A stretch of 16,481 nt of DNA from Verrucomicrobiota bacterium (GCA_017302195.1 JAFLEG010000021.1:1-16481), one strand, 5' to 3'; positions 8,401 to 15,548 are shown, numbered from the stretch's first letter. Numbers and translations are program-made. The notes: a model not told the origin generated them from the letters alone.

Positions 8401-8637
8401 TTCCGGCAATGCGTGGCGCGTCCGCCCTCGGACCGGGAGACCGCGGTGCTCCTGGCCCTGTTGTCCGAGGCCCGGAGCGAATACGCGTCGAAGCCGAAGG
8501 AAGCCGGCGCGTTCGCCCATGCCGATCCGAAGAATCCCGCCCCGATGCCCCCGGGGGCAACCACCGCCGATCTGGCGGCCTGGAGCGCCGTGACCCGGGC
8601 GATCCTGAATCTCGACGAAACCATCACCAAGGAATGA
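5473..8637 (+). CDS. Exported PSCyt1-DUF1549-DUF1553 c-type cytochrome protein
   Basis: A 1,054-residue protein with the domain order PSCyt1 (planctomycete cytochrome c), DUF1549 (PSCyt2) and DUF1553 (PSD1). A Sec signal peptide occupies residues 1-25. The first haem-binding motif is C42-LS-C45-H46, with a candidate axial Met near 97 (RMPKKGEALTDAEIARLRDWI). DUF1549 spans about 160-370 (NPVDHFVLAALQAQKM; HYGEKWARHWLDAARYADSNGFEKD) and contains a second CxxCH, C343-AQ-C346-H347, in the conserved CAQCHNHKFDPI block. A variable middle of about 350 residues is followed by DUF1553 from about 729 (NRLGFAAWLTHPDNPLTARVMVNRVWQQYFG) to near the end. An in-frame stop at 5455-5457 makes ATG 5473 the only reasonable start. 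The biochemical role is not established for the family; gene context in other genomes points to polysaccharide or organic-matter breakdown. It forms a unit with the DUF1501 gene 7 nt downstream. Confidence 0.96.
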   Translation: MSVHCLLILRRIGPAVLLAWSLGAAEAPDFERDIRPLLAERCLSCHGEKKQESGLRLDRRDAALGGGDHGPLLQAGQPDASVLIQVVSGRHAEVARMPKKGEALTDAEIARLRDWIQSGAVWPADPATAAVGPDPRSHWAFQPVRRPAVPIVVPEGPSFVLRNPVDHFVLAALQAQKMPPSPEADRTTLLRRLSLDLTGLPPSEDDVDSFLADDSADAYRRAVERLLESPHYGEKWARHWLDAARYADSNGFEKDRTRSLWPWRDWVIHALNTDQPFDTFTRDQLAGDLLPDPTPEQRIATGFLRNSMINMEGGIEPEKFRVESIVDRVDAVGRTWLGLTVACAQCHNHKFDPISQKEYYQFYDFLNQDVEPRMEVPDKVVRRQRLAIEARARAIEEQAAGDPAVMARFEAWLHGLAAPGPQWQALDPQEWHSTPMKFEKQEDFSLLAGGDIYSTSVLRVWVDVPETNYTGFRLELLNHGNLPFGGPGLDGKGDFLIGEFLVEATPLRELQKLSPGDTNTPAAQPVTFRKVLADAEVPGHPATAMTDGVVTNGGWSSALTRGRRNDERRAVFEATEPFGFAGGTRLLITVHSKPKDGLQASDEHLSNFVPGRLRLSVTRDGGPLSVDPLNARQRSWISRDRTALTAVQRGELFRVFLFQDPALAEAARAWDEAWKDWPAAEVTTLVLAPRDPPRATRIFKRGEWQKPGAAVTADVPAVLNPFPANAPRNRLGFAAWLTHPDNPLTARVMVNRVWQQYFGAGLVATPEDFGTRAERPTHPELLDWLAAEFMYPELPDPATGQPARPWSLKHLHRVITGSSTYRQASRLTPEGLEHDPYNRLLGRGARVRVDAEAVQDIALKASGLLSPKVGGPSVFPPLPDGVMSLAYGPIAWNVSEGDDRYRRAMYTFWKRSVPYPVLLTFDAPPAEQSCVRRNRSNTPLQALTTLNDPTFVQAARWLAWRALSVSFADDERVRWAFRQCVARPPSDRETAVLLALLSEARSEYASKPKEAGAFAHADPKNPAPMPPGATTADLAAWSAVTRAILNLDETITKE

Positions 8638-8644
8638 GCCCCGC

Positions 8645-10090
8645 ATGAATCTCGCCCAGGAACTCGACCGCGAACGGCGCCAGTTTCTCACCCGCCGCTG
8701 GTTCTTCCAGCAGTGCGGTGTCGGACTCGGCTCCATCGCGCTGGCGTCGCTGCTGGGCGACCGTGCCGCGGCGGCCACCGTCGCCGCGGCGAATCCCATG
8801 GCTGCACGCCAGTCTCCGCTGCCGGCGCGCGCCAAGTCGGTGATCTATCTGTTCATGGCCGGCGCGCCCAGCCAGTTGGAGCTCTTCGACCACAAGCCGA
8901 CCCTGGCCCGGTACAATGGACAGCCCGTGCCCAAGGATGTCCTGGGCGGACAGACCTACGCCTTCATCAAGCCCGACTCGGCCATCTACGCGCCCGAGTT
9001 TGCCTTCCAGCAGCACGGACAGTCGGGCGCCTGGATCAGCGAGGCCTTCCCGGAGCTCGCGAAGGTGGCGGACGACCTGACGATTGTCCGCTCGATGTCC
9101 ACCGACGCCTTCAACCACGCGCCCGGACAGATCTTCATGAACACCGGGTCGCAGCAGTTTGGACGCCCCAGCATGGGCGCCTGGGTGACCTACGGCCTGG
9201 GCAGCGTCTCGCAGGATCTGCCCGGATTCGTGGTGCTCAACTCCGCCGGCGGCCTGAGCGGCGGCGCGGGCAACTACGGCAGCGGTTTCCTGCCCAGCGT
9301 GTTTCAGGGCGTGCTCTTCCGAAAGGGCGCGGATCCCGTGCTCTATCTGTCCAATCCGGCCGGCATGAGCGCCTCGCTCCAGCGCAAGACCCTGGATGCC
9401 GTCAAGGCGCTCAACGAGGAGCGTCTTGGCGTCATGGGCGATCCGGAAATCGCCACGCGCATCAACGCCTTTGAGATGGCCTACCGGATGCAGTCCAGCG
9501 CGCCGGAGCTGACCGACCTCTCACGGGAATCCCCGGAGACCCTCGCGCTGTACGGTGCCGAGCCCGGAAAGGCCTCCTTCGCCAACAACTGCCTTATGGC
9601 CCGGAGGCTGGTGGAACGCGGGGTGCGCTTCGTGCAGTTGTTCCACGAGGCCTGGGACCACCACAGCGACGTGAAGGGCGGGGTGAAGGCGCAGGCAGCG
9701 CTGACCGACCGTGCCTGCGCCGCCCTGATCGCCGACCTGAAGCTCCGGGGTCTGCTCGACGACACCCTGGTGATCTGGGGCGGTGAGTTCGGACGCACCC
9801 CGCAGGTGGAGGCCAGCGCCGAGCTGAAGCGCAGTCTCGGACGCGACCATCATCCGCAGGCGTTTACGATGTGGCTGGCCGGCGGCGGCACCCGTCGTGG
9901 CGTGACGGTGGGTGAGACCGATGACTTCGGGTTCAACGTCGTCAAGGATCGCGTCCATGTGCACGACCTTCACGCCACCCTCCTGCACCTGCTCGGCGTG
10001 GACCACGAACGCTTCACCTACCGGTTCCAGGGGCGCGACTTCCGCCTCACCGATGTGCACGGCGAGGTGATGCAGAACCTGCTCGCCTGA
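8645..10090 (+). CDS. Tat-exported DUF1501 protein (alkaline-phosphatase/sulfatase-like fold)
   Basis: A 481-residue DUF1501 protein, the usual partner of DUF1549/DUF1553 proteins. The N-terminus is a classic twin-arginine signal: R17-R18-W-F-F followed by a hydrophobic segment (VGLGSIALASLL, about 26-37) and AAAA near 41-44. This implies export folded, probably with a metal cofactor. Family blocks include KSVIYLFMAGAPSQLELFDHKP (about 64-85), WDHHSDVKGG (about 336-345), IWGGEFGRTPQ (about 376-386), GRDHHPQAFTMWLAGGG (about 399-415) and the C-terminal HVHDLHATLLHLLGVDHERFTYRFQGRDFRLTDVHG. The His/Asp-rich blocks match the metal-site regions of the alkaline phosphatase superfamily. AAGGA at 8629-8633, inside the end of the preceding gene, supplies the ribosome binding site, so translation is probably coupled. 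Function of the family is not proven biochemically. Confidence 0.96.
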   Translation: MNLAQELDRERRQFLTRRWFFQQCGVGLGSIALASLLGDRAAAATVAAANPMAARQSPLPARAKSVIYLFMAGAPSQLELFDHKPTLARYNGQPVPKDVLGGQTYAFIKPDSAIYAPEFAFQQHGQSGAWISEAFPELAKVADDLTIVRSMSTDAFNHAPGQIFMNTGSQQFGRPSMGAWVTYGLGSVSQDLPGFVVLNSAGGLSGGAGNYGSGFLPSVFQGVLFRKGADPVLYLSNPAGMSASLQRKTLDAVKALNEERLGVMGDPEIATRINAFEMAYRMQSSAPELTDLSRESPETLALYGAEPGKASFANNCLMARRLVERGVRFVQLFHEAWDHHSDVKGGVKAQAALTDRACAALIADLKLRGLLDDTLVIWGGEFGRTPQVEASAELKRSLGRDHHPQAFTMWLAGGGTRRGVTVGETDDFGFNVVKDRVHVHDLHATLLHLLGVDHERFTYRFQGRDFRLTDVHGEVMQNLLA

Positions 10091-10107
10091 CCCGCGCCGC
10101 CCCCGCC

Positions 10108-11532
10108 ATGCGCCCGCGCCTCGCTGGGTTGATGATCGGCCTCTGGATCCCAATGGCCGGGCTGGGCGCCGAAACGTTCACGGTAAACGACGAGCTGCAG
10201 GTGCGGTTCCTCGGGGTCACCGCAGGGACCAACCACATCATGCCGGGGCAGCGCCTGCGCCAGTTGCACGGCCGGGCGCCAGCCTGGTTGAAGGATATCC
10301 TGGGCTGGGTGTCGCCGGACAGTGCTACCCCCTTGGTCTCCAGGACGACTGAGGAGTCCGCTTTGAACCTCTGGTTCTGGGACGCCAGTCCCAGCAACCG
10401 CAGCGGGCTGCGTTCTCCCTACGTGCCTCAACGAGTGATGATGCGACTGCTGGCCGAGGATGGCCTGCCGTGGGGACAGGATGCATTCCCCCAACGGGCA
10501 GGGTGGCCCTGGGTGTTTGAGGCGACGATCTATCCCAGACGCCAGCGGACGATCTTGTTCGAGTTCGTTTCCTTCGACCCTCCGACCCCGGCGGCGCCCT
10601 TTTCGCCATTCCGCCGCATCGGAACCTTGCGGGTCCGGAATCCATCCCCCTTCGCCGGCCCGTTTTGGAAGCCCCAGCCGCTGCCGGCGCATCGGACTAC
10701 CAACGGATTGAACCTCTCCGCAAACGACGTCCGCGTGGACCGCACCCGCGGCCATGCAGGACGACCGGGGCTGCAACTCCGGACCGTGGTCGAGCTATCC
10801 GGGGACTTCGTCAACGCAGAGGTGCGGCAGCGGATCCGACGGGTCCGCCTCTCCGATCCCACCGGGAACCGGATCCAGTTGATTCCCTTCCCAGGCACCA
10901 ACGCGACGACGGACGGTGGAAGCGTCCGTTTTTGGAGTGGCGACACGCTGTTCGACGACGACCCCGCGTGGCGGCTCAGCGTGGATCTGGCTCCCAAGCC
11001 GGAAGAGGGACGATCGGAGGTGCTGCGCGTTGCACGAGTCCCGGACAGCAGCCCTGCGCAGACTTCGCCGTGGGACGAATCAAGCCCCCTGCCGATCCCG
11101 TCCCCGATGCCAGCGTCGCCGGCGCCGCAATCGTCAGCGCTTTTCCCCGGGCTGAGCGTGGAGGATGTCCGGGTGTGGCATCACAGCGAGGCGCCCGACC
11201 ATTCCATGCAAGTGAACATGACCGTCATCGGAGCATCATCCGATGTCATGATTCGAGTCGCCTCGGTCGAAGACGCGGCGGGGCTGCTTTGGCTGCCCAT
11301 GGGCCGGCAGGATCTCTTCCTGTGGCCGTTGGAACTTGGGCAGGTCGGCCTCCACTCGTTCATGGAGCTTCACCCATCCCAAGGCCAGACCCATGCGACG
11401 CCGCCGTTCCAGATTGCCGTTGAAGTGCTGCTTCCTCACCGGGTGGATTTTCTCGTGCCAGCCCATGTCCCACGCCTCGCTTCGGATGGATCCTCGAACC
11501 GGATTCCCAGTTCCGGCAACGGCACCCCGTAA
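10108..11532 (+). CDS. Secreted protein of unknown function with internally duplicated domain
   Basis: A 474-residue exported protein I cannot assign to a family. Residues 1-21 form a Sec signal peptide (MRPRLAGLMIGLWIPMAGLGA, cut before ETFTV); there is no other membrane segment. Residues 22-190 look beta-rich with aromatic positions (NLWFWDAS, WPWVFEATIYPRR). Two later segments look related: NLSANDVRVDR...GLQLRTVVEL...RRVRLSDPTGNRIQLIP (from about 202) and GLSVEDVRVWHH...SMQVNMTVIG...IRVASVEDAAGLLWLP (from about 348), spaced about 146 residues, separated by a Pro/Ser-rich linker (about 310-345). This suggests two copies of a beta-sandwich-like domain on a flexible tether. It starts 17 nt after the DUF1501 stop, so it is probably the third gene of the same transcript and may act with those proteins at the cell surface or in the periplasm. 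No catalytic motif is evident. Confidence 0.85.
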   Translation: MRPRLAGLMIGLWIPMAGLGAETFTVNDELQVRFLGVTAGTNHIMPGQRLRQLHGRAPAWLKDILGWVSPDSATPLVSRTTEESALNLWFWDASPSNRSGLRSPYVPQRVMMRLLAEDGLPWGQDAFPQRAGWPWVFEATIYPRRQRTILFEFVSFDPPTPAAPFSPFRRIGTLRVRNPSPFAGPFWKPQPLPAHRTTNGLNLSANDVRVDRTRGHAGRPGLQLRTVVELSGDFVNAEVRQRIRRVRLSDPTGNRIQLIPFPGTNATTDGGSVRFWSGDTLFDDDPAWRLSVDLAPKPEEGRSEVLRVARVPDSSPAQTSPWDESSPLPIPSPMPASPAPQSSALFPGLSVEDVRVWHHSEAPDHSMQVNMTVIGASSDVMIRVASVEDAAGLLWLPMGRQDLFLWPLELGQVGLHSFMELHPSQGQTHATPPFQIAVEVLLPHRVDFLVPAHVPRLASDGSSNRIPSSGNGTP

Positions 11533-11551
11533 CCATTTTCCATCTGACGCC

Positions 11552-11760
11552 ATGCCGCTGCGACCCGATTCGTTAGACTCGGCAACATCGGACGTCACCA
11601 TGCCCACAGCCTGCTGGAAGACCGGGTGCCGCGCTGTGAACTCGCAGCCCTGCGCATGACCGCGGAGCACGATGTTGTCCAGTGATGACCGCGCTGGAGA
11701 CCGGCCTTCATGTGATGGCTGAGCAGGCGGACGCCGCGCACCGCCCTGCGCCCCATTCAG
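11552..11760 (+). pseudogene. Remnant of a Gfo/Idh/MocA-family oxidoreductase
   Basis: Three short reading-frame segments together match the N-terminal third of a Gfo/Idh/MocA NAD(P)-dependent sugar oxidoreductase. Segment one starts at ATG 11552 (MPLRP). After a frame change, the frame from 11569 reads VRLGNIGRHHAHSLLEDRV and then PRCELAAL, which corresponds to the family's nucleotide-binding start (typically 'iGfVGLGNIGrhHa..LL.g.v..celaAl') with the second Gly of the Rossmann motif changed to Arg; it ends at TGA 11683-11685. After another frame change, 11679 onwards reads PVMTALETGLHVMAEQADAAHR, matching the 'P...iaALetGlHVMvEKP.a...aea..m..aHr' block. The 50-60 residues normally between these blocks are reduced to about ten, and the EKP catalytic-lysine motif is lost. 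No downstream two-thirds of the protein is present; the remnant runs into the 3' end of the leftward cyclase gene. Confidence 0.68.
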
Positions 11761-13142
11761 TCCCGGTCACTCGGGATGGTGGGTGTGGTCGGATCCTGAA
11801 CTGAGGACTGTCTGAGGGTGCGATACCGCTCCCGAAAATGGTGATTTGGGGTGATCCCGTCCCCGGAGTACCCGGGGTGAATGGACTTCAGGAGGTACAT
11901 GTCGAGGTCGCCCTTTCCCTTCGCGGGGATGCGGCCTCGCGGTTCGCAATCGAAGAATTCCTTCACCTGCTCGAAGACGGCGGCGGACAGGTTGATCTGC
12001 CCCGGCACCCCCGAGGATTCAATGCGGCTGGCGGTGTTGACGGTGTCGCCCCAGACGTCGTAGGCGAATTTCTCCGTGCCCACCACGCCGGCGACCAGCG
12101 GTCCGGTATTGAGCCCGAGGCGGATGCTCCACGACGGCTGGCCCGTCTTCTCCCGGGCCATCCGAATCCGCTCCGAAGCCCGGAGCATTTCGAGGGCGGC
12201 CAGCGCGCCATCGATTGCATGAGTGGCATTGGGGCGCGGGATTCCGCCCACCGCCAGATAGGCATCGCCGATGGTTTTGATCTTCTCGAGGTCATGGTCC
12301 CGGGAGATGGCGTCAAACTCCTGGAAGATCTGATCCAGTTGATCAACGAGTTCCGAGGGGGTCAGGAGTTCGGAGACCCGGGTGAAGCTCACGAAGTCGG
12401 AGAAGAGGACGGTGGCCGAGTCGTAGTGGCGGGGCACCACACGGGCGTTTCGCTTGAGCTCCTCGGCAATCTCCCGGGGCAGCACATTCAGGAGGAGGTT
12501 GTCGGAACGGTGGCGCTCCGCGTTGAGTGTCCGGGCCAGCAGGAACACGAGACCGCCCGTAAAGAGCAGCGCGAAGACGAGGTTGCCCGCGAGGTCCGTC
12601 CAGCGGTCCCGGTCGGAGGCGTAGGGTTGAATCCAGGTGGGCCAGCGGCGTTCAATCAGGAGGATGGCGAGCGCGGCAGCGCTGAACAGGATTCCTGAGG
12701 CGACGGCATCCCCGGTGCGGGGCGCCAGGGCCGTCGCGATCACCAGCGCTGGAATCAGATACCAGACCGCGCCGCCGGCGGAACCGGCATTGAACAGCAT
12801 GTTGGCGAACAGAAACGTGAGGATTGTCAGGACGAAGGGCCAGTACAGCGGCCGGTAGCGGCCCACAAACCGGGAAAAGCAGTAGAAGCCCAGGAAGATC
12901 AGTCCGGTCCCGAGATGGAGCGCCACCAGCCGGCCCGGATTCTTGAGGAGCAGCAGACTGGGAATCCCGCCGATGTTGGTGACCGCATTGAGCAGGCTCA
13001 CCGAACTGAACAGGCGCCGATTCAGGGAAACCTGACGGGCATCGCCAATCAGCGCCGCCAGGATTCGGCGCAGGGTTGGCCGCACGGCTGCGGGATGGGC
13101 TCCCCCGGTCGGAGTCTCCCGAAGGGCGGCAGGAAGGTTCAT
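11757..13142 (-). CDS. Six-TM membrane class III adenylate cyclase
   Basis: A 461-residue membrane protein with a C-terminal class III nucleotide cyclase domain that makes cAMP from ATP. Six hydrophobic segments lie at about 48-66, 71-90, 99-117, 123-140, 145-163 and 183-203, followed by the linker helix RSDNLLLNVLPREIAEELK (212-230) usual before this domain. Metal-binding aspartates are Asp249 (LFSDF) and Asp293 (GDAYL). The lysine of EKIKTIGD (about 289) and Asp362 in YDVWGDTVN are the adenine-selecting pair, so ATP rather than GTP is the expected substrate. Asn369 and Arg373 (VNTASR) and the KGKGDLDMY loop are also present, so a homodimer should be active. The frame extends upstream to a TTG at 13280, but that overlaps the preceding gene and adds an unstructured Gly/Ser-rich tail, so ATG 13142 is preferred although no Shine-Dalgarno is clear. 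It lies 100 nt after the redox genes on the same strand; cotranscription is possible. Confidence 0.94.
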   Translation of the reverse strand: MNLPAALRETPTGGAHPAAVRPTLRRILAALIGDARQVSLNRRLFSSVSLLNAVTNIGGIPSLLLLKNPGRLVALHLGTGLIFLGFYCFSRFVGRYRPLYWPFVLTILTFLFANMLFNAGSAGGAVWYLIPALVIATALAPRTGDAVASGILFSAAALAILLIERRWPTWIQPYASDRDRWTDLAGNLVFALLFTGGLVFLLARTLNAERHRSDNLLLNVLPREIAEELKRNARVVPRHYDSATVLFSDFVSFTRVSELLTPSELVDQLDQIFQEFDAISRDHDLEKIKTIGDAYLAVGGIPRPNATHAIDGALAALEMLRASERIRMAREKTGQPSWSIRLGLNTGPLVAGVVGTEKFAYDVWGDTVNTASRIESSGVPGQINLSAAVFEQVKEFFDCEPRGRIPAKGKGDLDMYLLKSIHPGYSGDGITPNHHFRERYRTLRQSSVQDPTTPTIPSDRD

Positions 13143-13242
13143 GATGGGTTGGTGTTCCAGGGCGGGGGAACCTCCCGAGCCGGCTCCGGAATCGGCACCT
13201 GCTCCCTCTCGAGATGGCGGGTGGAGTGCTTCCGTGATGCCA

Positions 13243-13995
13243 CTATTCGTGTTCCGGATGCGCCAGGGAAAGTCTGGCAACCTCGAGGCATGGGAAAGTC
13301 CCGCGCCAGGTCAGGCGGCCCTCCGCCCGGACGATCCGTGCCGCCCACCCGACCTCGAATTGGAGCGGTTGGCCGTTCGGTCCGGACAGCAGCACCACGA
13401 CAGCGCCCCCGGTGACGTCCCGCAGCAACAGACCGGGAGGCACCCCGCCGCTGAGGCATCGCACGGCACAGCCCCGGTGGACCTTGCCCGTCGCCGGACG
13501 CATCACGCCGAAGTAGCATTTGGTATCCACCAGTTCCCCGGTCAGCACGACGTGGCCGATGGCTTCGTCAGCCGGCCGGTTCTCCGCGGCCGTGGACGAG
13601 GCCAACACGAGGAAGGAGTCCGGATCATTCAGTTCCACCAGGATCCCGGCACCCTTCTGGATGAGGGATCCCTGAAAACGCACGCGCTGGCCGTCGTGAC
13701 CGCGCGCGAACGCGGGCAGACCGTGTTTACCCGAACCCACGAGCAGGTAGTTCGTCACCGATCCGTCCGGGGAGACCGAATGCAGCATCGGGAGCGGACT
13801 TTCGTGAAGCACTCCTGCGAAGGTGCGCTTCACCCCATACTCGAAGGTGCCCGGTTCGGCAGGCGTCTGGAGGCCGGCCACCAGGGCGGTCAGTCCAACC
13901 GCGATCGCCGTGATCGCCGCGACCAGCCTCCGCGTGTGTCGTGCGAGTGCGGACGGGCTTTCGTCGCGATAGCCGATGTAGAAATCGTCGTTCAC
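13243..13995 (-). CDS. Membrane-anchored protein with conserved cysteine motif, partner of Rieske/ferric-reductase gene
   Basis: A 250-residue protein of a family I cannot name. One N-terminal transmembrane segment (about 22-42, RRLVAAITAIAVGLTALVAGL) anchors an external part. Residues 48-130 and 145-240 look like two beta-barrel modules (FAGVLHESPLPML...RVRFQGSLIQKGAGILVEL; HVVLTGELVDTKCYF...ARIVRAEGRLTWRGTFPCLEV), possibly a tandem OB-like arrangement. Between strands of the second module is C160-YFGVM, then HRG-C176-AVR-C180-LSGGVPP, with a further Cys236. These clustered cysteines plus His173 could bind a metal or form a redox disulfide; that is inference. The start is GTG 13995, one base after the TGA of the Rieske gene, giving tight coupling. 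The frame remains open further upstream to 14583, but that part is a shadow of the Rieske gene, with Ser/Pro/Arg-rich nonsense composition. Its placement implies it works with the Rieske protein. Confidence 0.85.
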   Translation of the reverse strand: MNDDFYIGYRDESPSALARHTRRLVAAITAIAVGLTALVAGLQTPAEPGTFEYGVKRTFAGVLHESPLPMLHSVSPDGSVTNYLLVGSGKHGLPAFARGHDGQRVRFQGSLIQKGAGILVELNDPDSFLVLASSTAAENRPADEAIGHVVLTGELVDTKCYFGVMRPATGKVHRGCAVRCLSGGVPPGLLLRDVTGGAVVVLLSGPNGQPLQFEVGWAARIVRAEGRLTWRGTFPCLEVARLSLAHPEHE

Positions 13996-13996
13996 T

Positions 13997-15061
13997 TCAG
14001 GAGGAGGCAACGGCGCTTCCGGGACAGCGATGTTCCAGGCGGTTCGCGGTGCGGCGGACCCACACGCGGCCGTCCTGGATCCGGGTGTCGTAGGTTTCGA
14101 GCACTTCCTGGAACGGCGGCGGGCTGCAGCCGTCCTCGGGTTGGTAGTTCCAGCCGTGCCAGGGACAGGTGATGCAGCCGTCCACGATGCGCCCTTCGCC
14201 GATCGGACCTCCCTGATGCCGGCAGACGTTCGACGTGGCAAAAATGCGGTCCCGATGCCGGAACAACGCAACGCGTTGTCCTCCGACGAGCACCACCTTG
14301 CCCCGGTTCCCGGCGACTGCATCCACGGGGCAGGTCTGCTCAAACCCGTCCCGTTCCGCCCGGGGGACCGCGTGGTCGAACCGGCGCTCCTTCCGGGCGG
14401 CAGCCAGATGCACCCCGGCAACGACGGCGAAGCCAACGGCGAGCAGTGCCGGATAGACCGCGCCGCGTTCGGACTGCAGGGCGCCCAGCGCGACGTGGAC
14501 CAGCACCGATCCGTAGGCCAGATAGACACCGAGGTGCAGGGCCTTCCAGAAGGACGCCCCGAGGTTGCGGAGCCAAAAGTCATGGCTGGTTGCCGCCATC
14601 AGGAAGAAGACGACGAGGGCCGCGATGCCGAACGGTTCGAATGGGAAGTGTGAAAGCTGGACGCGGCCATCCGCGATCACCCGGTAATCGCGTCCGTACG
14701 CGGTGAAGATGCTGACCAGTGGATTCTCATCGCCCAGCGCATGGAACTGCACCGTCGCGAACGTGCCATGCAGGAGCGCCAGCAGGAACAGGGTCACACC
14801 GAGATGCCGTCGGTTGTAGAGCAGCGGCAGGAAGCGTGCATCGAGTCGGGCGAGGGGCCCGATGCAGAGGAGGACGTGCAACAACAGCAGCGCCGACACC
14901 GCACTGCCTCGGAGGAGCAGCGTTTCGATCGTGATGTTGGGGGACACCCAGACCGAAATGCCCATGAAGGTGCCCAGCCCGAGCAGGAGCACTCCCCCGA
15001 GTGTCCGATCGTAGAGTCGCTTCTGGCGGTTCCAATCAATGGCCCGGTAGGTGGTGGACAT
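13997..15061 (-). CDS. Ferric-reductase-like transmembrane protein fused to a Rieske [2Fe-2S] domain
   Basis: A 354-residue inner-membrane protein. Residues 20-220 form about six membrane helices of the ferric reductase-like/MsrQ-YedZ type, with histidines suitable for haem b ligation: His62 (LLLLHVLLCIGP), His98 (LLALLHGTF), His160, His176 (WKALHLGVYLAYG) and His189 (GSVLVHVALG). Residues 235-340 are a Rieske domain with C280-R-H282 and C299-P-W-H302, the spacing expected for a [2Fe-2S] cluster held by two Cys and two His, followed by the usual GWNYQPEDG. The fusion suggests electrons pass between membrane haems and a soluble iron-sulfur centre. ATG 15061 lies 6 nt after the stop of the small membrane protein gene. 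The C-terminal ten residues overlap nothing; TGA is one base from the GTG of the next gene. Electron donor, acceptor and direction cannot be deduced. Confidence 0.93.
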   Translation of the reverse strand: MSTTYRAIDWNRQKRLYDRTLGGVLLLGLGTFMGISVWVSPNITIETLLLRGSAVSALLLLHVLLCIGPLARLDARFLPLLYNRRHLGVTLFLLALLHGTFATVQFHALGDENPLVSIFTAYGRDYRVIADGRVQLSHFPFEPFGIAALVVFFLMAATSHDFWLRNLGASFWKALHLGVYLAYGSVLVHVALGALQSERGAVYPALLAVGFAVVAGVHLAAARKERRFDHAVPRAERDGFEQTCPVDAVAGNRGKVVLVGGQRVALFRHRDRIFATSNVCRHQGGPIGEGRIVDGCITCPWHGWNYQPEDGCSPPPFQEVLETYDTRIQDGRVWVRRTANRLEHRCPGSAVASS

Positions 15062-15067
15062 GGGGAT

Positions 15068-15529
15068 TCAGAAATGCCCCGGGTACCCGGTTCCCTCCGG
15101 CCGGGCGTCGCGCGTTTCAGCAGCGTGGACGCCGCGGCCGACGGAGGGAGACGGGGAGGGGATTGGAATCCTTGAACTGGGTACCTCCTGGGGTCGCCAT
15201 CCCAGGGCGGCCGCGACGATCAAGGGGATCGTGATCGCAAGGGCCTTCCAGGCCAGGGCGTGCGCGGCCCGAAGCCGGCTTCTCGGGAACGGGGAATCCG
15301 GACCTCCGGGGAATGAACCGACCTCACCTGCCGCCTTCCATCGCCAGGCCAGCAACGGCCAAAGCGCGATGATCCCTGGCGTGATGAGCACTCGAAACCC
15401 CAGACCGGATTCCCGCGTGTTCGGATCAATCACCTGCAGGCCCCGCAGGTGGAACGCGATGGCGAAGCACAAGCCCAGCATCCCGTAGGCGGCCAGGACG
15501 AGCAGTGAGATTCGGACGACGGTGACCAT
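15068..15529 (-). CDS. Small inner-membrane protein of redox cluster
   Basis: A 153-residue protein with two to three membrane segments: VVRISLLVLAAYGMLGLCFAIAF (about 4-26), FRVLITPGIIALWPLLAW (about 45-62) and a third at about 96-113 (ALAWKALAITIPLIVAAAL). The block GLGFRVLITPGIIALWPLLAWRW looks conserved; I have seen similar small proteins beside Rieske/ferric-reductase-type genes, but I know no functional name. A His at 28 (AFHLRG) and another before the third segment are the only obvious candidate cofactor ligands. The tail after residue 118 is Pro/Ser/Arg-rich and probably disordered. The frame reaches back to a TTG at 15568, which would overlap the YHS gene; ATG 15529 avoids that and starts just before the hydrophobic segment. 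It sits 19 nt after the YHS stop and 6 nt before the Rieske gene, so it is very likely cotranscribed with both and may be a membrane subunit. Confidence 0.82.
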   Translation of the reverse strand: MVTVVRISLLVLAAYGMLGLCFAIAFHLRGLQVIDPNTRESGLGFRVLITPGIIALWPLLAWRWKAAGEVGSFPGGPDSPFPRSRLRAAHALAWKALAITIPLIVAAALGWRPQEVPSSRIPIPSPSPSVGRGVHAAETRDARPEGTGYPGHF

Positions 15530-15548
15530 GGACGCCGGGCGTTGCCGA

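Noticed and set aside
7138..8835. 565-codon leftward open frame opposite the DUF1553 region
   Set aside because: Composition is Gly/Arg/His-rich, typical of the antisense frame of a GC-rich gene, and it crosses two well-supported genes.
11838..12698. 286-codon rightward frame opposite the cyclase domain
   Set aside because: Exact antisense of the conserved catalytic domain; Gly/Glu-rich shadow.
13154..13171. GTTCC/GGAAC hairpin just upstream of the cyclase start, considered as a terminator or attenuator
   Set aside because: Only five base pairs and no U-run; too weak to support a regulatory claim.
13143..13280. TTG start giving a 507-aa adenylate cyclase
   Set aside because: It would overlap the preceding gene by 38 nt and add a low-complexity Gly/Ser tail; ATG 13142 is more likely.
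13996..14583. Upstream extension of the 13243-13995 gene, which would give a 446-aa protein
   Set aside because: The first 196 codons are a Ser/Pro/Arg-rich shadow of the Rieske gene in another frame; protein-like sequence begins exactly at GTG 13995, just after the Rieske stop.
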